Assembly (NCBI GenBank): GCA_046263055.1
Contig: JBHELO010000130.1
Span: 1 to 53,348, forward strand
Reading direction: 5' to 3'
Source of the DNA: DATAQC01 sp046263055
GTDB lineage: Bacteria > Actinomycetota > Acidimicrobiia > Acidimicrobiales > AC-14
Length of the DNA stretch: 53,348 bases
Shown: piece after piece, positions 43,856-52,108 of the stretch
How positions within the stretch are numbered: position 1 is the first letter of the stretch
Layout: every line of letters begins with the position of its first letter
The notes under the pieces: generated by a model
The model's input: only the letters and a program-made list of their open reading frames with translations
What the model was told of the DNA's origin: nothing
Databases searched by the model: none
Program-made: the position numbers and the translations under genes

Positions 43856-45124
43856 CTAGGCGAGGACGTACTCGGGGGACACGAGGGCGATGGTGAGCAG
43901 GGTGCGGGGGTCGGCGGCCGCGCCGGCCAGGGCGGCGGCGGTGGCCGGCCCCCACCCGTCCACCGAGAGGATGCGGGCGGTGGCGGCCGCCCGCCCGGCG
44001 GGGCACACCGACGCCAGCGCCGGGCCGGCGGCCCGGGCCGCCACCGCCGCCGCGAACCGCAGGCGGTCGAGGGCGGTGGACGTGTTGAGCCAGTACCCGT
44101 TCTGCGGCCAACCCCCCACGTTGGGCGGGGCGAAGGGGACCTGCCCCAGGCCCGACAGGGTGGCCACCGCGGCGGGCACGTCGGCGGCCCGCAGGCCGAA
44201 GGCCCGCAGGATGCCGGCCACGTACTCCACCGGTTGCTTGACCAGCCCGGTGCGGGTGGCCGGGGCGGTGAACTCGGGGTGGCCGAAGACGGCCCGTAAC
44301 AACCGGGCGACGTCGAGGTCGCGGGCGAACCCGGCGGCCAGGTCGGCCACGACGCCGTCCTCGACGGCCACCGGGCGGGCGAAGTGGCCGAACACCTTGG
44401 CGGCCACGAACCGGGCGGCGTCGGGCCCGGAGGCGGCCAGGCGCACCACGTCCTCCCCGGTGAACGCGCCGGTGTGGCCGAGGAACGTCTCGGGCCCTGG
44501 GTCGTGCTGGGCGGGGGCCATCGCCAAGGCGCCTGTCCGGCGGTCCACCTGCCAGCCGGTGAGGGCCCGGGCCGCGGCCTTGACGTCGTCCTCGCCGTAG
44601 TGGCCGATGCCCATCGTGAAGAGCTCGAGCATCTCCCGGGCCAGGTTCTCGTTGGGGCTGGCCTTGCGGTTCTGGTTGGCGTCCAGCCAGATGAGCATGG
44701 CCGGGTCCTTGGCCACCGCCACCGCCAGGTCGGCGAAGTTCCCGGCCCCCGCCGTGCGCAGGAGCTGGTTCTGGCGGTACATGAGCGCCGGCTGGCGGAC
44801 CTTCTGCACCGACGTGGCGAAGTGGCCGTGCCAGAACAGGGTGAGCTTCTCCCGCAGCGGGTTGGCGGTGGCCACCATGCGGTCCAGCCACCACGTCACC
44901 AGGGCGGCCGACTGGGTGCGGATGGCCTCGGCGTCGGCTGCACCGCCGGGCAGGGCGGGAACGGCCACCGCATCGGCGCCGGGGTCGGAGCGGTCCATGG
45001 CCACCAGGCGGTCCACCGATGCGTCCCAGCCGGCGGCCACCGCCGCGTCCAGCTCGTCGGGGCGGGCCCCGAAGCCCGCCCGCCGCCAGAGGTGGGCCAT
45101 CCGGCTGCGGATGTCGTCGGCCAC
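43856..45124 (-). CDS. DUF1800 family protein
   Basis: About 422 residues from the GTG at 45124; ATG 45100, at the conserved MAHLWRRAGFGARPDEL, is also possible, and the frame stays open to 45307. Family motifs: PLREKLTLFWHGHFATSVQKV, MYRQNQLLR, DPAMLIWLDANQNRKASPNENLAREMLELFTMGIGHYGEDDV, ARALTGW and a C-terminal NVGGWPQNGYWLNTSTALDRL. DUF1800 proteins are nearly always encoded beside DUF1501; the pair's reaction is unknown. A clear signal peptide is not seen at these starts. Divergent from the small gene at 45285. Confidence 0.85.
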   Translation of the reverse strand: MADDIRSRMAHLWRRAGFGARPDELDAAVAAGWDASVDRLVAMDRSDPGADAVAVPALPGGAADAEAIRTQSAALVTWWLDRMVATANPLREKLTLFWHGHFATSVQKVRQPALMYRQNQLLRTAGAGNFADLAVAVAKDPAMLIWLDANQNRKASPNENLAREMLELFTMGIGHYGEDDVKAAARALTGWQVDRRTGALAMAPAQHDPGPETFLGHTGAFTGEDVVRLAASGPDAARFVAAKVFGHFARPVAVEDGVVADLAAGFARDLDVARLLRAVFGHPEFTAPATRTGLVKQPVEYVAGILRAFGLRAADVPAAVATLSGLGQVPFAPPNVGGWPQNGYWLNTSTALDRLRFAAAVAARAAGPALASVCPAGRAAATARILSVDGWGPATAAALAGAAADPRTLLTIALVSPEYVLA

Positions 45125-45249
45125 CCTCCCAGCAAGCCATGGGGATGTGAGGAAGGTGTGATGGGCGGCCGGCGGTTGTGTGAGGCTCGCGGCCCCGGGT
45201 GGGCGGCAGCCCGGCCGCTCCCGCCCCGGTGGCTGGCGAAGCGATCGGC

Positions 45250-45255
45250 TACCGT
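45250..45255 (+). promoter_or_regulatory. Possible -10 box (TACCGT) before the small gene at 45285
   Basis: TACCGT fits TANNNT; transcription would start near 45262, leaving about 20 nt of leader that includes the purine-rich CAGGGG before the start. Confidence 0.35.
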
Positions 45256-45284
45256 CGGTGCCAGACGAGCACAGGGGTGTGGGC

Positions 45285-45506
45285 ATGGCGTTGGAAGAGG
45301 TGGTCAACGAGCACTTCCTGGCCCGGTACCGGGCCCTGCTCGACGCCGAGGACGCGGCGTTCGACGAGTTGGAGCACGCCTTCGAGGACGGCGACCGGGA
45401 GCACTTCGTGCTCGACCTCGATGCGTGGCACGATGTCCTCCAGCGGCGGCTGGCCTACCTCGAGCGCAGCGGCCTCCGGCCCGCGGCGGCGCCGGCGGTG
45501 ACCTGA
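45285..45506 (+). CDS. Small acidic protein of unknown function (73 aa)
   Basis: The product (MALEEVVNEHFLARYRALLDAEDAAF and on) is highly acidic and helical, with a conserved-looking pattern of aromatic and charged residues in the middle (ELEHAFEDGDREHFVLDLDAWHDVL), and a short Ala/Pro tail. I do not recognise the family. The ATG at 45285 has CAGGGG upstream; a GTG at 45279 is also in frame. Its 3' end overlaps the proposed start of the next gene, so the two are probably co-expressed. Confidence 0.6.
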   Translation: MALEEVVNEHFLARYRALLDAEDAAFDELEHAFEDGDREHFVLDLDAWHDVLQRRLAYLERSGLRPAAAPAVT

Positions 45507-46642
45507 GAGGCGCTCGCCCGGCCATCGGCCTGGCCGCCCTGGGGCTGTTCTGCGCCGGGGTGGCGTCGGTGGCCGCCGTCGGCGGGAGCCCCGGCCCGGC
45601 CGGCGGCGTGGTGGCCGCCCGCCCCGCGGGGGCCGGCTCGGCCGCCGCCGTCCCCACGCCCACGACCACCCCGCCCACGACCGCTGCGCCCCCGCCCGAT
45701 CCCGTGGGCGCCCTCGCCCTGCCCCTGCCCGGGTGCCCGCCACCCCCGCGCCCGCCCGCCACCGGCCCGGGGGCGGCGCCCTGGCACCCCTCGGTGCTGG
45801 TGCCCGAGTCCCGCCTCCCGCCTCCCGCCGACCCGCCGACCGGGCCGGGTGCCGACCTGTCGCCCCTGGCCGGCAAGGGCATGTGGGTGTGGAAGTTCCG
45901 CCAGAGCGAGGGGGGTGACGCCGACGCCCTGGTGGCCAAGGCGGTGGCCGCCGGCCTGCACCAGCTGTGGGTGCGCATCGGGGACTCCCAGGACGGGTTC
46001 TACGGCGCCGACGTCCTGGCCACCCTGGTGCCCAAGGCCCACGCCAGGGGCCTGGCGGTGATCGGCTGGGGGTTCCCGTACCTGTACGACCCGGTGGGCG
46101 ACGCCGGTTGGAGCGCCCAGGCGCTGGCCTGGCGGGGCGCCGGCGGCACCGCCCTGGACGGGTTCAGCCCCGACGTGGAGATGGCCACCGAAGGCGTCGC
46201 CTTGACCGACCTGCGGGCCCGTGTCTACCTGGGCCTGGTGCGCCAGGCGGCCGGCCGGCGGCTGGTCGTGGCCACCGTCTACCGGCCCACCGACCGGCTG
46301 TGGGCCATCTACCCGTATGCGGCCATGGCTCCCTACGTAGACGCCTTCGCCCCCATGGTCTACTGGGGCTGCACCGAGCCCGGTGACGCCGCCAGCCAGG
46401 CCATTGACCGCCTGTCCACCCTGCGCCCCGTCCACCTCATCGGCCAGGGCTACGACATGGCCGACGAGGGGGGGCGGGTGGGTGCACCCAGTGCCACCGA
46501 GACGGCCCGCTTCCTGGACGTCGCCCGACGGGGCGGGGCGGTGGGGGCCTCGTTCTGGGTCTGGCAGTCGATCGACGCCGAGCAGTGGTCGGCCCTCGCC
46601 GACTACCCGTGGTCCCGGGTCCCCGGCCCGGGGCCGCCGTGA
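45425..46642 (+). CDS. Secreted TIM-barrel glycoside-hydrolase-like protein
   Basis: Up to 405 residues. A hydrophobic segment (AIGLAALGLFCAGVASVAAVGG) acts as signal or anchor, followed by a Pro/Thr-rich linker (TPTTTPPTTAAPPPDP) and a domain of about 260 residues with barrel-strand motifs: KGMWVWKFRQSEGG, HQLWVRIGD, LAVIGWGFPYLY, LDGFSPDVEMAT, RRLVVATVYRP, YVDAFAPMVYWG, PVHLIGQGYDMA and GASFWVWQSID. This resembles GH25-like or DUF4015-like proteins; acidic residues in DVEM could be catalytic. The start is uncertain: GTG 45425 is the only ordinary start close to the signal segment, and it lies inside the preceding gene. Confidence 0.65.
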   Translation: MARCPPAAAGLPRAQRPPARGGAGGDLRGARPAIGLAALGLFCAGVASVAAVGGSPGPAGGVVAARPAGAGSAAAVPTPTTTPPTTAAPPPDPVGALALPLPGCPPPPRPPATGPGAAPWHPSVLVPESRLPPPADPPTGPGADLSPLAGKGMWVWKFRQSEGGDADALVAKAVAAGLHQLWVRIGDSQDGFYGADVLATLVPKAHARGLAVIGWGFPYLYDPVGDAGWSAQALAWRGAGGTALDGFSPDVEMATEGVALTDLRARVYLGLVRQAAGRRLVVATVYRPTDRLWAIYPYAAMAPYVDAFAPMVYWGCTEPGDAASQAIDRLSTLRPVHLIGQGYDMADEGGRVGAPSATETARFLDVARRGGAVGASFWVWQSIDAEQWSALADYPWSRVPGPGPP

Positions 46643-46667
46643 ACCGGCCTCCGGAGAGGAGCACCCC

Positions 46668-47111
46668 GTGAGCGACCCCGTCACCCTGCACAGCGGCCTG
46701 CCCGAGACCGTCCTCGACCCCGAGCCGGCCGACGCCCTGGCCGCCCTGGCCGACGCCCTGGGCGGCCCGGCCGGCGAGCGGCGGGCGGCGGTCTCCGCGG
46801 TGGTGGCCCGCTGGCCCCGGTTCCTCGACGCCTGGGCCCGCCTGGGCCAGCTGGCCCGAGACGACGTGGAGGCCTACGCCTGCTTCCGCGTCGGCTACCA
46901 CCGGGGCCTGGACCGCCTCCGCCAGTCCGGGTGGCGGGGGTCGGGCCACGTACGCTGGCGCCACGAGCCCAACCGGGGGTTCCTGCGGGCCCTGGCCGGG
47001 CTGGGAAGGGCGGCGGGTGCTCTCGGCGAGGCCGACGAGGAGGCCCGGTGCGCCCAATTCGTGGCCCAGCTCGACCCCGGCTGGTCGGGCGCCGACGAGG
47101 CGGCGGGCTGA
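46668..47111 (+). CDS. DUF3151 domain protein
   Basis: 147 residues. Matches the actinobacterial DUF3151 family: an early LPETVLDPEPADALAALADAL, a central RWPRFLDAWARLGQLARDDVEAYACFRVGYHRGLDRLRQSGWRGSGHVRWRHEPNRGFLRAL, and a C-terminal helix ending in CAQFVAQLDP. The YHRGLDxLRxxGWRG and HEPNRGFLRAL words are typical. Function is unknown. GTG start with GGAGAGGA 9 nt upstream; it follows the secreted protein by 25 nt. Confidence 0.85.
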   Translation: MSDPVTLHSGLPETVLDPEPADALAALADALGGPAGERRAAVSAVVARWPRFLDAWARLGQLARDDVEAYACFRVGYHRGLDRLRQSGWRGSGHVRWRHEPNRGFLRALAGLGRAAGALGEADEEARCAQFVAQLDPGWSGADEAAG

Positions 47112-47117
47112 GGCCGG

Positions 47118-47402
47118 GTGGCGGAGGGTGGCGCGGCGGTGGCCCGGCGGGTGGTGGTCTCAGGCCGCGTGCAGGGCGTGTTCTTCCGGGACTCGTGCCG
47201 GGAGCAGGCGGCGGCGCTCGGGGTGGCCGGGTGGGTTCGCAACACCGCCGAGGGGACGGTGGAGGCCTGGTTCGAGGGGCCGCGGGCGGCGGTCGACCGG
47301 CTGGTCCACTGGTGCAGGGACGGGCCGCGTCACGCCGACGTGGACGGCGTGGACGTGTACGAGGAGGACCCGGCGGGTGCTCGCGGGTTTCGCATACGAT
47401 GA
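47118..47402 (+). CDS. acyP: Acylphosphatase
   Basis: Hydrolyses acyl phosphates such as carbamoyl phosphate. 94 residues, the family's size. The active-site Arg is in SGRVQGVFFRDSC (Arg24) and the Asn in GWVRNTAEGTVEAWFEG (Asn42). It begins 6 nt after the DUF3151 stop; a GTG at 47139 is an alternative start. A hairpin terminator follows directly. Confidence 0.93.
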   Translation: MAEGGAAVARRVVVSGRVQGVFFRDSCREQAAALGVAGWVRNTAEGTVEAWFEGPRAAVDRLVHWCRDGPRHADVDGVDVYEEDPAGARGFRIR

Positions 47403-47404
47403 CG

Positions 47405-47426
47405 CCGGCCAGCGACCGCTGGCCGG
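47405..47426 (+). terminator. Hairpin after acyP
   Basis: CCGGCCAGC/GCTGGCCGG forms a 9-bp stem around GACC, two nucleotides after the acyP stop. Without a U tract, but well placed to end the preceding operon. Confidence 0.6.
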
Positions 47427-47479
47427 GGATCGGCGAGACCCGTGCGCAAAAAGCGTGACACGGTGCAACGGAGGTAGTG

Positions 47480-47863
47480 ATGCAGGTCAAGCGGTGCGTC
47501 TGCTCGGGCCTGGTGGCCTTTGCGTTGGTCGTCGGCCTGGCCGCCTGTGGCGGCAGCAGCGCCAAGTCGGTGGGGAGCGGCACGGCCGACGTGGTGGCCA
47601 AGGACAGCCCCACGCCCCACTTCGATCCCAACACCCTGAAGGCGTCCGCCAACAGCGACGTGTCGTTCACCCTCAAAAACGAGGGCAAGGTCGTGCACAA
47701 CTTCACCCTGAGCTTCCTGGGCGTGGACCAGGACGTGCCGCCCGGCCAGACCGTGCAGGTCAAGTTCCACACCACCAACCCGCCCAAGGGCCTGAACTAC
47801 TACACCTTCTATGACAAGAACTACCAGGCCGACGGAATGCAGGGCCGGTTGAACGTCGGCTGA
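47480..47863 (+). CDS. Cupredoxin-like lipoprotein with two copper ligands replaced
   Basis: 127 residues. Signal with lipobox LAAC (VGLAACGGS), so an outer-face lipoprotein. The body is a plastocyanin-like domain: VSFTLKNEGKVVHNFTLSF with the first His ligand, VPPGQTVQVKFHTTNPPKGLNYYTFYDKNYQADGMQGRLNV at the end. In copper proteins the last motif is FYCxxHxxxGM; here Cys is Asp and His is Tyr, while Met is kept. A type 1 copper site is therefore unlikely. ATG 47480 is chosen because GGAGGT lies 4 nt upstream; GTG 47477 is too close. It precedes the oxidase genes and may help their assembly or metal supply. Confidence 0.82.
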   Translation: MQVKRCVCSGLVAFALVVGLAACGGSSAKSVGSGTADVVAKDSPTPHFDPNTLKASANSDVSFTLKNEGKVVHNFTLSFLGVDQDVPPGQTVQVKFHTTNPPKGLNYYTFYDKNYQADGMQGRLNVG

Positions 47864-47913
47864 CCCGGGCCACCGGGGCCCCGCCGGATTCCCGGTTCCC
47901 GGGCGGGCTGGGC

Positions 47914-47919
47914 TAGACC
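47914..47919 (+). promoter_or_regulatory. Possible -10 box of leaderless ctaE (TAGACC)
   Basis: TAGACC keeps TA but has C in the last position of TANNNT; it ends 7 nt before the TTG at 47927. The preceding gap (47864-47913) contains GC-rich inverted repeats that could end the cupredoxin transcript. Confidence 0.3.
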
Positions 47920-47926
47920 GAGGGCG

Positions 47927-48502
47927 TTGGACACCGCGACCACCGTCGTCCCACCCGGGCGCCCACCCGTGCTCACCGTGGGCACGGTGGTGTGGTTGGC
48001 GTCCGAGCTCATGTTCTTCAGCGGCCTGTTCGCCGCCTACTTCACGCTGCGGGCGCTGGGCCGGGGGCCGTGGCCCCCGGCCGGCGTGCATCTCGACCCC
48101 GGCGTGGCCGGCCTGTTCACCGTCGCCCTCGTGGCGTCGAGCGGCACCATGCAGCTGGCCGTGCGGTCGGTGGCACGAGGCGACCGGCGTCGCTTCCGGC
48201 GGTGGGTGGGACTCACTCTGCTGCTGGCCGCCGTGTTTCTGGCCAACCAGGCCCGGGAGTACGCCACCTTCGACTTCACTGTCGGTTCCCACGCCTACGG
48301 GTCGGCCTTCTACCTGATGACCGGCTTCCACGGCATCCACGTCCTGGGCGGCATGGTGGCCATGGTCGTACTCCTCGGCCGGGCCGCCAGCCCCCGCTTC
48401 GGTGCCGCCGAGACGCCGGCGGTGGAGGTGGTCTCCTACTACTGGCACTTCGTCGACGTGGTGTGGGTGGCCCTGTACGCGACCCTGTTCCTGCTGCGGT
48501 GA
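47927..48502 (+). CDS. ctaE: Cytochrome c oxidase subunit III
   Basis: 191 residues with five membrane helices: TVGTVVWLASELMFFSGLFAAYFTL, GLFTVALVASSGTMQLAV, RRWVGLTLLLAAVFLANQAREY, GSAFYLMTGFHGIHVLGGMVAMVVLLG and VSYYWHFVDVVWVALYATLFLL. The SELMFFSGLFAAYF, FYLxTGFHGxHVxGG and YWHFVDVVW words are diagnostic for the short actinobacterial subunit III. The TTG start is chosen by position of the hydrophilic N terminus and the -10-like box. Its stop overlaps the qcrC GTG, so it heads the ctaE-qcrCAB operon. Confidence 0.95.
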   Translation: MDTATTVVPPGRPPVLTVGTVVWLASELMFFSGLFAAYFTLRALGRGPWPPAGVHLDPGVAGLFTVALVASSGTMQLAVRSVARGDRRRFRRWVGLTLLLAAVFLANQAREYATFDFTVGSHAYGSAFYLMTGFHGIHVLGGMVAMVVLLGRAASPRFGAAETPAVEVVSYYWHFVDVVWVALYATLFLLR

Positions 48503-49365
48503 AAGCCCCCGGCGGCGGGGCGCGAGGCGTGGTGTGGGTGCGCCGGCTGGGTGGGGCGGCGTTGGCCGCCGGCGCCCTGCTGGCGGTGGCCACGGCCCGG
48601 GTGGCGTGGTCGGCGGCGGCGGCGCCCGCCCCGGCGGCCCAGGCCCCGGCACCGCCCGCCCCGGCGCCCGCTCAGCCCCCGCCCCCGGCCCAAGCCCCGC
48701 CCCCGGCGGCGCCCCCGGCCGACCCCCAGGTGGACGCCGGCCGCCAGCTCTACGCCATCGCCTGCACCACTTGCCACGGGGCGGACGGTCGCGGCGTCGC
48801 CCACCGGGGGCCGTCGATCGTCGGCGTGGGGGCGGCCACCGCTGACTTCTACCTGTCCACCGGGCGCATGCCGGCCGACCGACCCGAGGCCCAGGTGGGC
48901 CGCAAGCGGCCGGCCTACGCCCGCGCCCAGATCGACCAGCTGGTGGCCTACGTCGCCTCCCTGGCCCCCGGCCCCGCGATCCCCCGCCTGGACCCCGCGA
49001 CAGGGGACCTGGCCGAGGGCGGCCAGCTGTTCGCCAACAACTGCGCGCCGTGCCACAGCTCGGCCGGCGCGGGCGGCGCCCTGGGCCATGCGGTGGTGGC
49101 GCCCAACCTCAAGGCCGCCACCGCCACCCAGGTGGCGGAAGCGGTGCGCATCGGCCCCGGCGCCATGCCTCTGTTCGGCGCCGACGCCCTGGACGACCAC
49201 CAGGTGGCGTCGATCGTGCGCTACGTGGAGTACCTCAAGCACCCCCGCGACCGCGGGGGCGCCAGCCTCGGCCACCTGGGTCCCATCCCCGAGGGGTTCG
49301 TGGCCTGGCTGGTGGGGCTGGGGGCGATGATGGTGGCCATCCGCTGGATCGGCACCACCGACTGA
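48499..49365 (+). CDS. qcrC: Cytochrome bc1 complex diheme cytochrome c subunit
   Basis: 288 residues. An N-terminal membrane segment (RRLGGAALAAGALLAVATARVAWS), an Ala/Pro-rich linker, then two cytochrome c domains with CTTCH (Cys89-His93) and CAPCH (Cys182-His186), and a C-terminal membrane helix FVAWLVGLGAMMVAIRWIG. Two c hemes on one subunit let actinobacteria pass electrons from bc1 straight to the oxidase. The GTG overlaps the ctaE stop (GTGA) and the TGA overlaps the qcrA ATG (TGATG). Confidence 0.95.
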   Translation: MKAPGGGARGVVWVRRLGGAALAAGALLAVATARVAWSAAAAPAPAAQAPAPPAPAPAQPPPPAQAPPPAAPPADPQVDAGRQLYAIACTTCHGADGRGVAHRGPSIVGVGAATADFYLSTGRMPADRPEAQVGRKRPAYARAQIDQLVAYVASLAPGPAIPRLDPATGDLAEGGQLFANNCAPCHSSAGAGGALGHAVVAPNLKAATATQVAEAVRIGPGAMPLFGADALDDHQVASIVRYVEYLKHPRDRGGASLGHLGPIPEGFVAWLVGLGAMMVAIRWIGTTD

Positions 49366-50300
49366 TGACCGAGGCCGAGCCGTCCGCCGGCCCCGAGCCC
49401 GCCGACGCCGGCGGTTCGACGCCGCCCCCGGCGGCGCCTGAGGCCGGCGGTGTGCCGCCGCCGATGGCGGCCGCCGCCGAGCGGCGCATCGCCGTCTGCT
49501 TCGTGGTCAGCACGCTCGCCGCCCTGACCCTGGCCGGGGTGTACGTGGCCGGCGGCCAGCCCCAGGCCGAAGGGGCGTTGCTGTGCGTGGCACTGGTCGG
49601 CATCGGCGCCGGCCTGGTGCTGTGGGGCCGCCATCTGCTGGCTGACCAGGAGGTCACCGACAACCGCCACGACCTGGAGGCCACTGCCGAGGAGCGCCAG
49701 GCGGTGGAGGACACGCTGGCCGGGGAGGTGGGGATGTTCGGGCGCCGCAGGTTCCTGGGCCGCCTGCTCACCGGGGCCGCCGCCGCCCTGGGGCTGGCCG
49801 CCCTGTTCCCCGTGCGGTCCCTCGGCCCAAGCCCCGGGGACCGCCTCAACCGCACCGCCTGGGGCCCGGGCATCCGCCTGGTGGACCAGCAGGGGCGCCT
49901 GGTCCGCGCCGACGAGCTGACCGTCGGCGGGATCCTCACCGTCTTCCCGGAGGGCAGGACCGACGCCGGCGACTCCCAGGCCGTGCTCGTCCGGGTGGAG
50001 CAGGGCGCCCTGCGGCCCCGTCGGGGGCGGGAGACGTGGGCGCCCATGGGCAACGTCGCCTACTCCAAGATCTGCACCCACGTCGGCTGCCCGGTGGGGC
50101 TCTACCAGGAGTCGGCCCACGAGCTGCTGTGCCCGTGCCACCAGTCCACGTTCAACGTGCTCGACGGCGCCCGCCCCGTCTTCGGCCCTGCCACGCGGTC
50201 GCTCCCCCAGCTCCCCCTGGCCGTCGACCCCGACGGCTACCTGGTGGCCCAGCACGACTTCGACGAGCCCGTCGGGCCCGGCTTCTGGAACCGGGCGTGA
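49365..50300 (+). CDS. qcrA: Cytochrome bc1 complex Rieske iron-sulfur subunit
   Basis: 311 residues. After a Pro-rich N-terminal tail come three membrane helices (RIAVCFVVSTLAALTLAGVYVAG, GALLCVALVGIGAGLVLWG, RFLGRLLTGAAAALGLAALFPVRSLG), the actinobacterial pattern. The Rieske 2Fe-2S ligands are in CTHVGCPVG (Cys237, His239) and LCPCHQSTFNV. The end FDEPVGPGFWNRA is typical. Translation is coupled to qcrC by overlap. Confidence 0.96.
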   Translation: MTEAEPSAGPEPADAGGSTPPPAAPEAGGVPPPMAAAAERRIAVCFVVSTLAALTLAGVYVAGGQPQAEGALLCVALVGIGAGLVLWGRHLLADQEVTDNRHDLEATAEERQAVEDTLAGEVGMFGRRRFLGRLLTGAAAALGLAALFPVRSLGPSPGDRLNRTAWGPGIRLVDQQGRLVRADELTVGGILTVFPEGRTDAGDSQAVLVRVEQGALRPRRGRETWAPMGNVAYSKICTHVGCPVGLYQESAHELLCPCHQSTFNVLDGARPVFGPATRSLPQLPLAVDPDGYLVAQHDFDEPVGPGFWNRA

Positions 50301-50316
50301 GGAGGGCGACGCCCCG

Positions 50317-51699
50317 ATGATCGGCCGCGTCATCGCCTGGGTGGACGACCGCCTGGGGGCGTCCTCGTTCACCCGCACCGCCCTGGACAAGGTGTTCCCC
50401 GACCACTGGTCGTTCATGCTGGGCGAGGTCGCCCTGTACTGCTTCGTCATCCTCGTGGTGACCGGCGTCTACCTCACGTTCTTCTTCGTGCCCGCCTCCC
50501 GCGAAGTCGTCTACAACGGCTCCTATGCGCCCCTGCGGGGGGTGAGCATGTCGGCGGCCTACAAGTCCGCCCTCGACATCAGCTTCGGCGTGCGGGCCGG
50601 GCTGGTGATGCGCCAGATGCACCACTGGGCGGCGCTCGTGTTCGTGGCGTCGCTGGTCGTACACCTCTGCCGGGTGTTCTTCACCGGCGCCTTCCGCCGG
50701 CCCCGGGAGATCAACTGGCTGATCGGCGTCACGCTGCTGATCCTGGCCATTGCCAACGGGTTCTTCGGCTACTCGCTGCTCGACGACCTGCTGTCGGGGA
50801 CCGGCGTGCGGGTGGGGTACTCCATCGCCCTGTCCATACCGGTCATCGGCTCATGGCTGGCGTTCCTCTTCTTCGGCGGCGAGTTCCCCGCCGTGCAGTT
50901 CATCACCCGGTTCTTCGTGCTCCACGTGCTGCTGCTGCCTGCCCTCATCGTCGGGCTGCTGGGGGCCCACATGGCCATCCTCTGGCGCCAGAAGCACACC
51001 CAGTTCCGGGGCCCCGGGCGCACTGAGGACAACATCGTGGGGTCCCGGCTGTGGCCGACCTACGCCCTCAAGTCCACCGGCCTGTTCGCCATCGTGGCCG
51101 GCGTGCTGGCCGGGCTCGGGGGTCTTGCCCAGATCAACCCGGTCTGGCTGTACGGCCCGTACAACCCGGCCCAGGCGTCGGCCGCCACCGCCGGCTCCCA
51201 ACCGGACTGGTACGTCGGGTGGCTGGACGGCGCCCTCCGGGTGATGCCCGGGTGGGAGGTACGGGCCTTCGGACACACCATCGCCAACCCGTTCTTCCCC
51301 GGCGCCCTGCTGCCCGGGCTCACCTTCTTGGGCCTGTACCTCTGGCCGTTCGTCGAGCGGCGCTTGACCGCCGACCGCGCCTCCCACAACCTCCTCGACC
51401 GCCCGCGCGACGCCCCGGTGCGGACCGGCACCGGCGCCGCGGTGATGGCGTTCTACGGCGTGCTCTTCTTTGCGGGGGGCAACGACATCCTCTCCAGCAT
51501 CTTCGGCATCGCCCCCGAGACCGTCACCAACGTGTTCCGGGTGCTGCTGGTAGTCGCCCCGGTCACCGCCTTCGTGGTGACCCGCAGCGTCTGTCGGGGA
51601 CTGGCCCGCTCGGGGGCCCACCCCACCGAGGGACCGGTGGGGTCGATGGTGGTGCGCACCGCCCGGGGCGGCTACGAGGAGGCGGCCGACGCAGGTTGA
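50317..51699 (+). CDS. qcrB: Cytochrome bc1 complex cytochrome b subunit
   Basis: 460 residues. The membrane protein that holds both b hemes and the quinol sites. Visible words: DHWSFMLGEVALYCFVILVVTGVYLTFFFVP, VRAGLVMRQMHHWAALVFVASLVVHLCRVFFTGAFRRPREINWLIG (heme His pairs), NGFFGYSLLDDLLSGTGVRVGYSI, FFVLHVLLLPALIVGLLGAHM, and NPFFPGALLPGLTFLGLYLWPFVERR. It is shorter than the mycobacterial version at the C terminus. GGAGGG lies about 10 nt upstream of the ATG. It is the last gene of the operon and converges on ctaF. Confidence 0.96.
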   Translation: MIGRVIAWVDDRLGASSFTRTALDKVFPDHWSFMLGEVALYCFVILVVTGVYLTFFFVPASREVVYNGSYAPLRGVSMSAAYKSALDISFGVRAGLVMRQMHHWAALVFVASLVVHLCRVFFTGAFRRPREINWLIGVTLLILAIANGFFGYSLLDDLLSGTGVRVGYSIALSIPVIGSWLAFLFFGGEFPAVQFITRFFVLHVLLLPALIVGLLGAHMAILWRQKHTQFRGPGRTEDNIVGSRLWPTYALKSTGLFAIVAGVLAGLGGLAQINPVWLYGPYNPAQASAATAGSQPDWYVGWLDGALRVMPGWEVRAFGHTIANPFFPGALLPGLTFLGLYLWPFVERRLTADRASHNLLDRPRDAPVRTGTGAAVMAFYGVLFFAGGNDILSSIFGIAPETVTNVFRVLLVVAPVTAFVVTRSVCRGLARSGAHPTEGPVGSMVVRTARGGYEEAADAG

Positions 51700-51721
51700 G
51701 CTGGGGGCGGGCTCGTCCCGT

Positions 51722-52108
51722 TCAGCGCTTGGCGTTGGCCTCGGCGGCGAACCCCACGGTGGCGAGGCCGAGCAGGATCCCGCCGAACAGCGAGAGCCAG
51801 ACGCCGAACACCAGGCCGACACTGAGCACGACGACCCCGCAGGCCCCCACGAACGGCCAGATGCTGCTGGACGGGAAGTAGCCCACCAGCTGGTCGTCGG
51901 CCGCCGGCGACCCGTCGCCGTCTTCGGGGCGGGGGCGGTCGAGGCGGCGGGCCTGGAGGGCCAGCCACCCGCCGACCAGGAGCAGGGCGGCGAACATGAG
52001 GGCCAGCAGTACGCTGCCGGCGTCCTCGTAGGTGATGAACCAGTAAAGGGCGGAGGTGGCGCCGACGATCACCGCCCCGCCCACGAAGAGCCGCCACTCG
52101 GCCTTCAC
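51722..52108 (-). CDS. ctaF: Cytochrome c oxidase subunit IV, actinobacterial type
   Basis: 128 residues with four membrane helices: EWRLFVGGAVIVGATSALYWFITY, GSVLLALMFAALLLVGGWLAL, and two at the C terminus (WPFVGACGVVVLSVGLVFGVWLS, LFGGILLGLATVGFAAEA), with the conserved SSSIWPF word before the third. This small subunit is specific to actinobacterial aa3 oxidases. The GTG at 52108 overlaps the ctaD stop (GTGA), so the two are co-translated. Confidence 0.93.
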   Translation of the reverse strand: MKAEWRLFVGGAVIVGATSALYWFITYEDAGSVLLALMFAALLLVGGWLALQARRLDRPRPEDGDGSPAADDQLVGYFPSSSIWPFVGACGVVVLSVGLVFGVWLSLFGGILLGLATVGFAAEANAKR

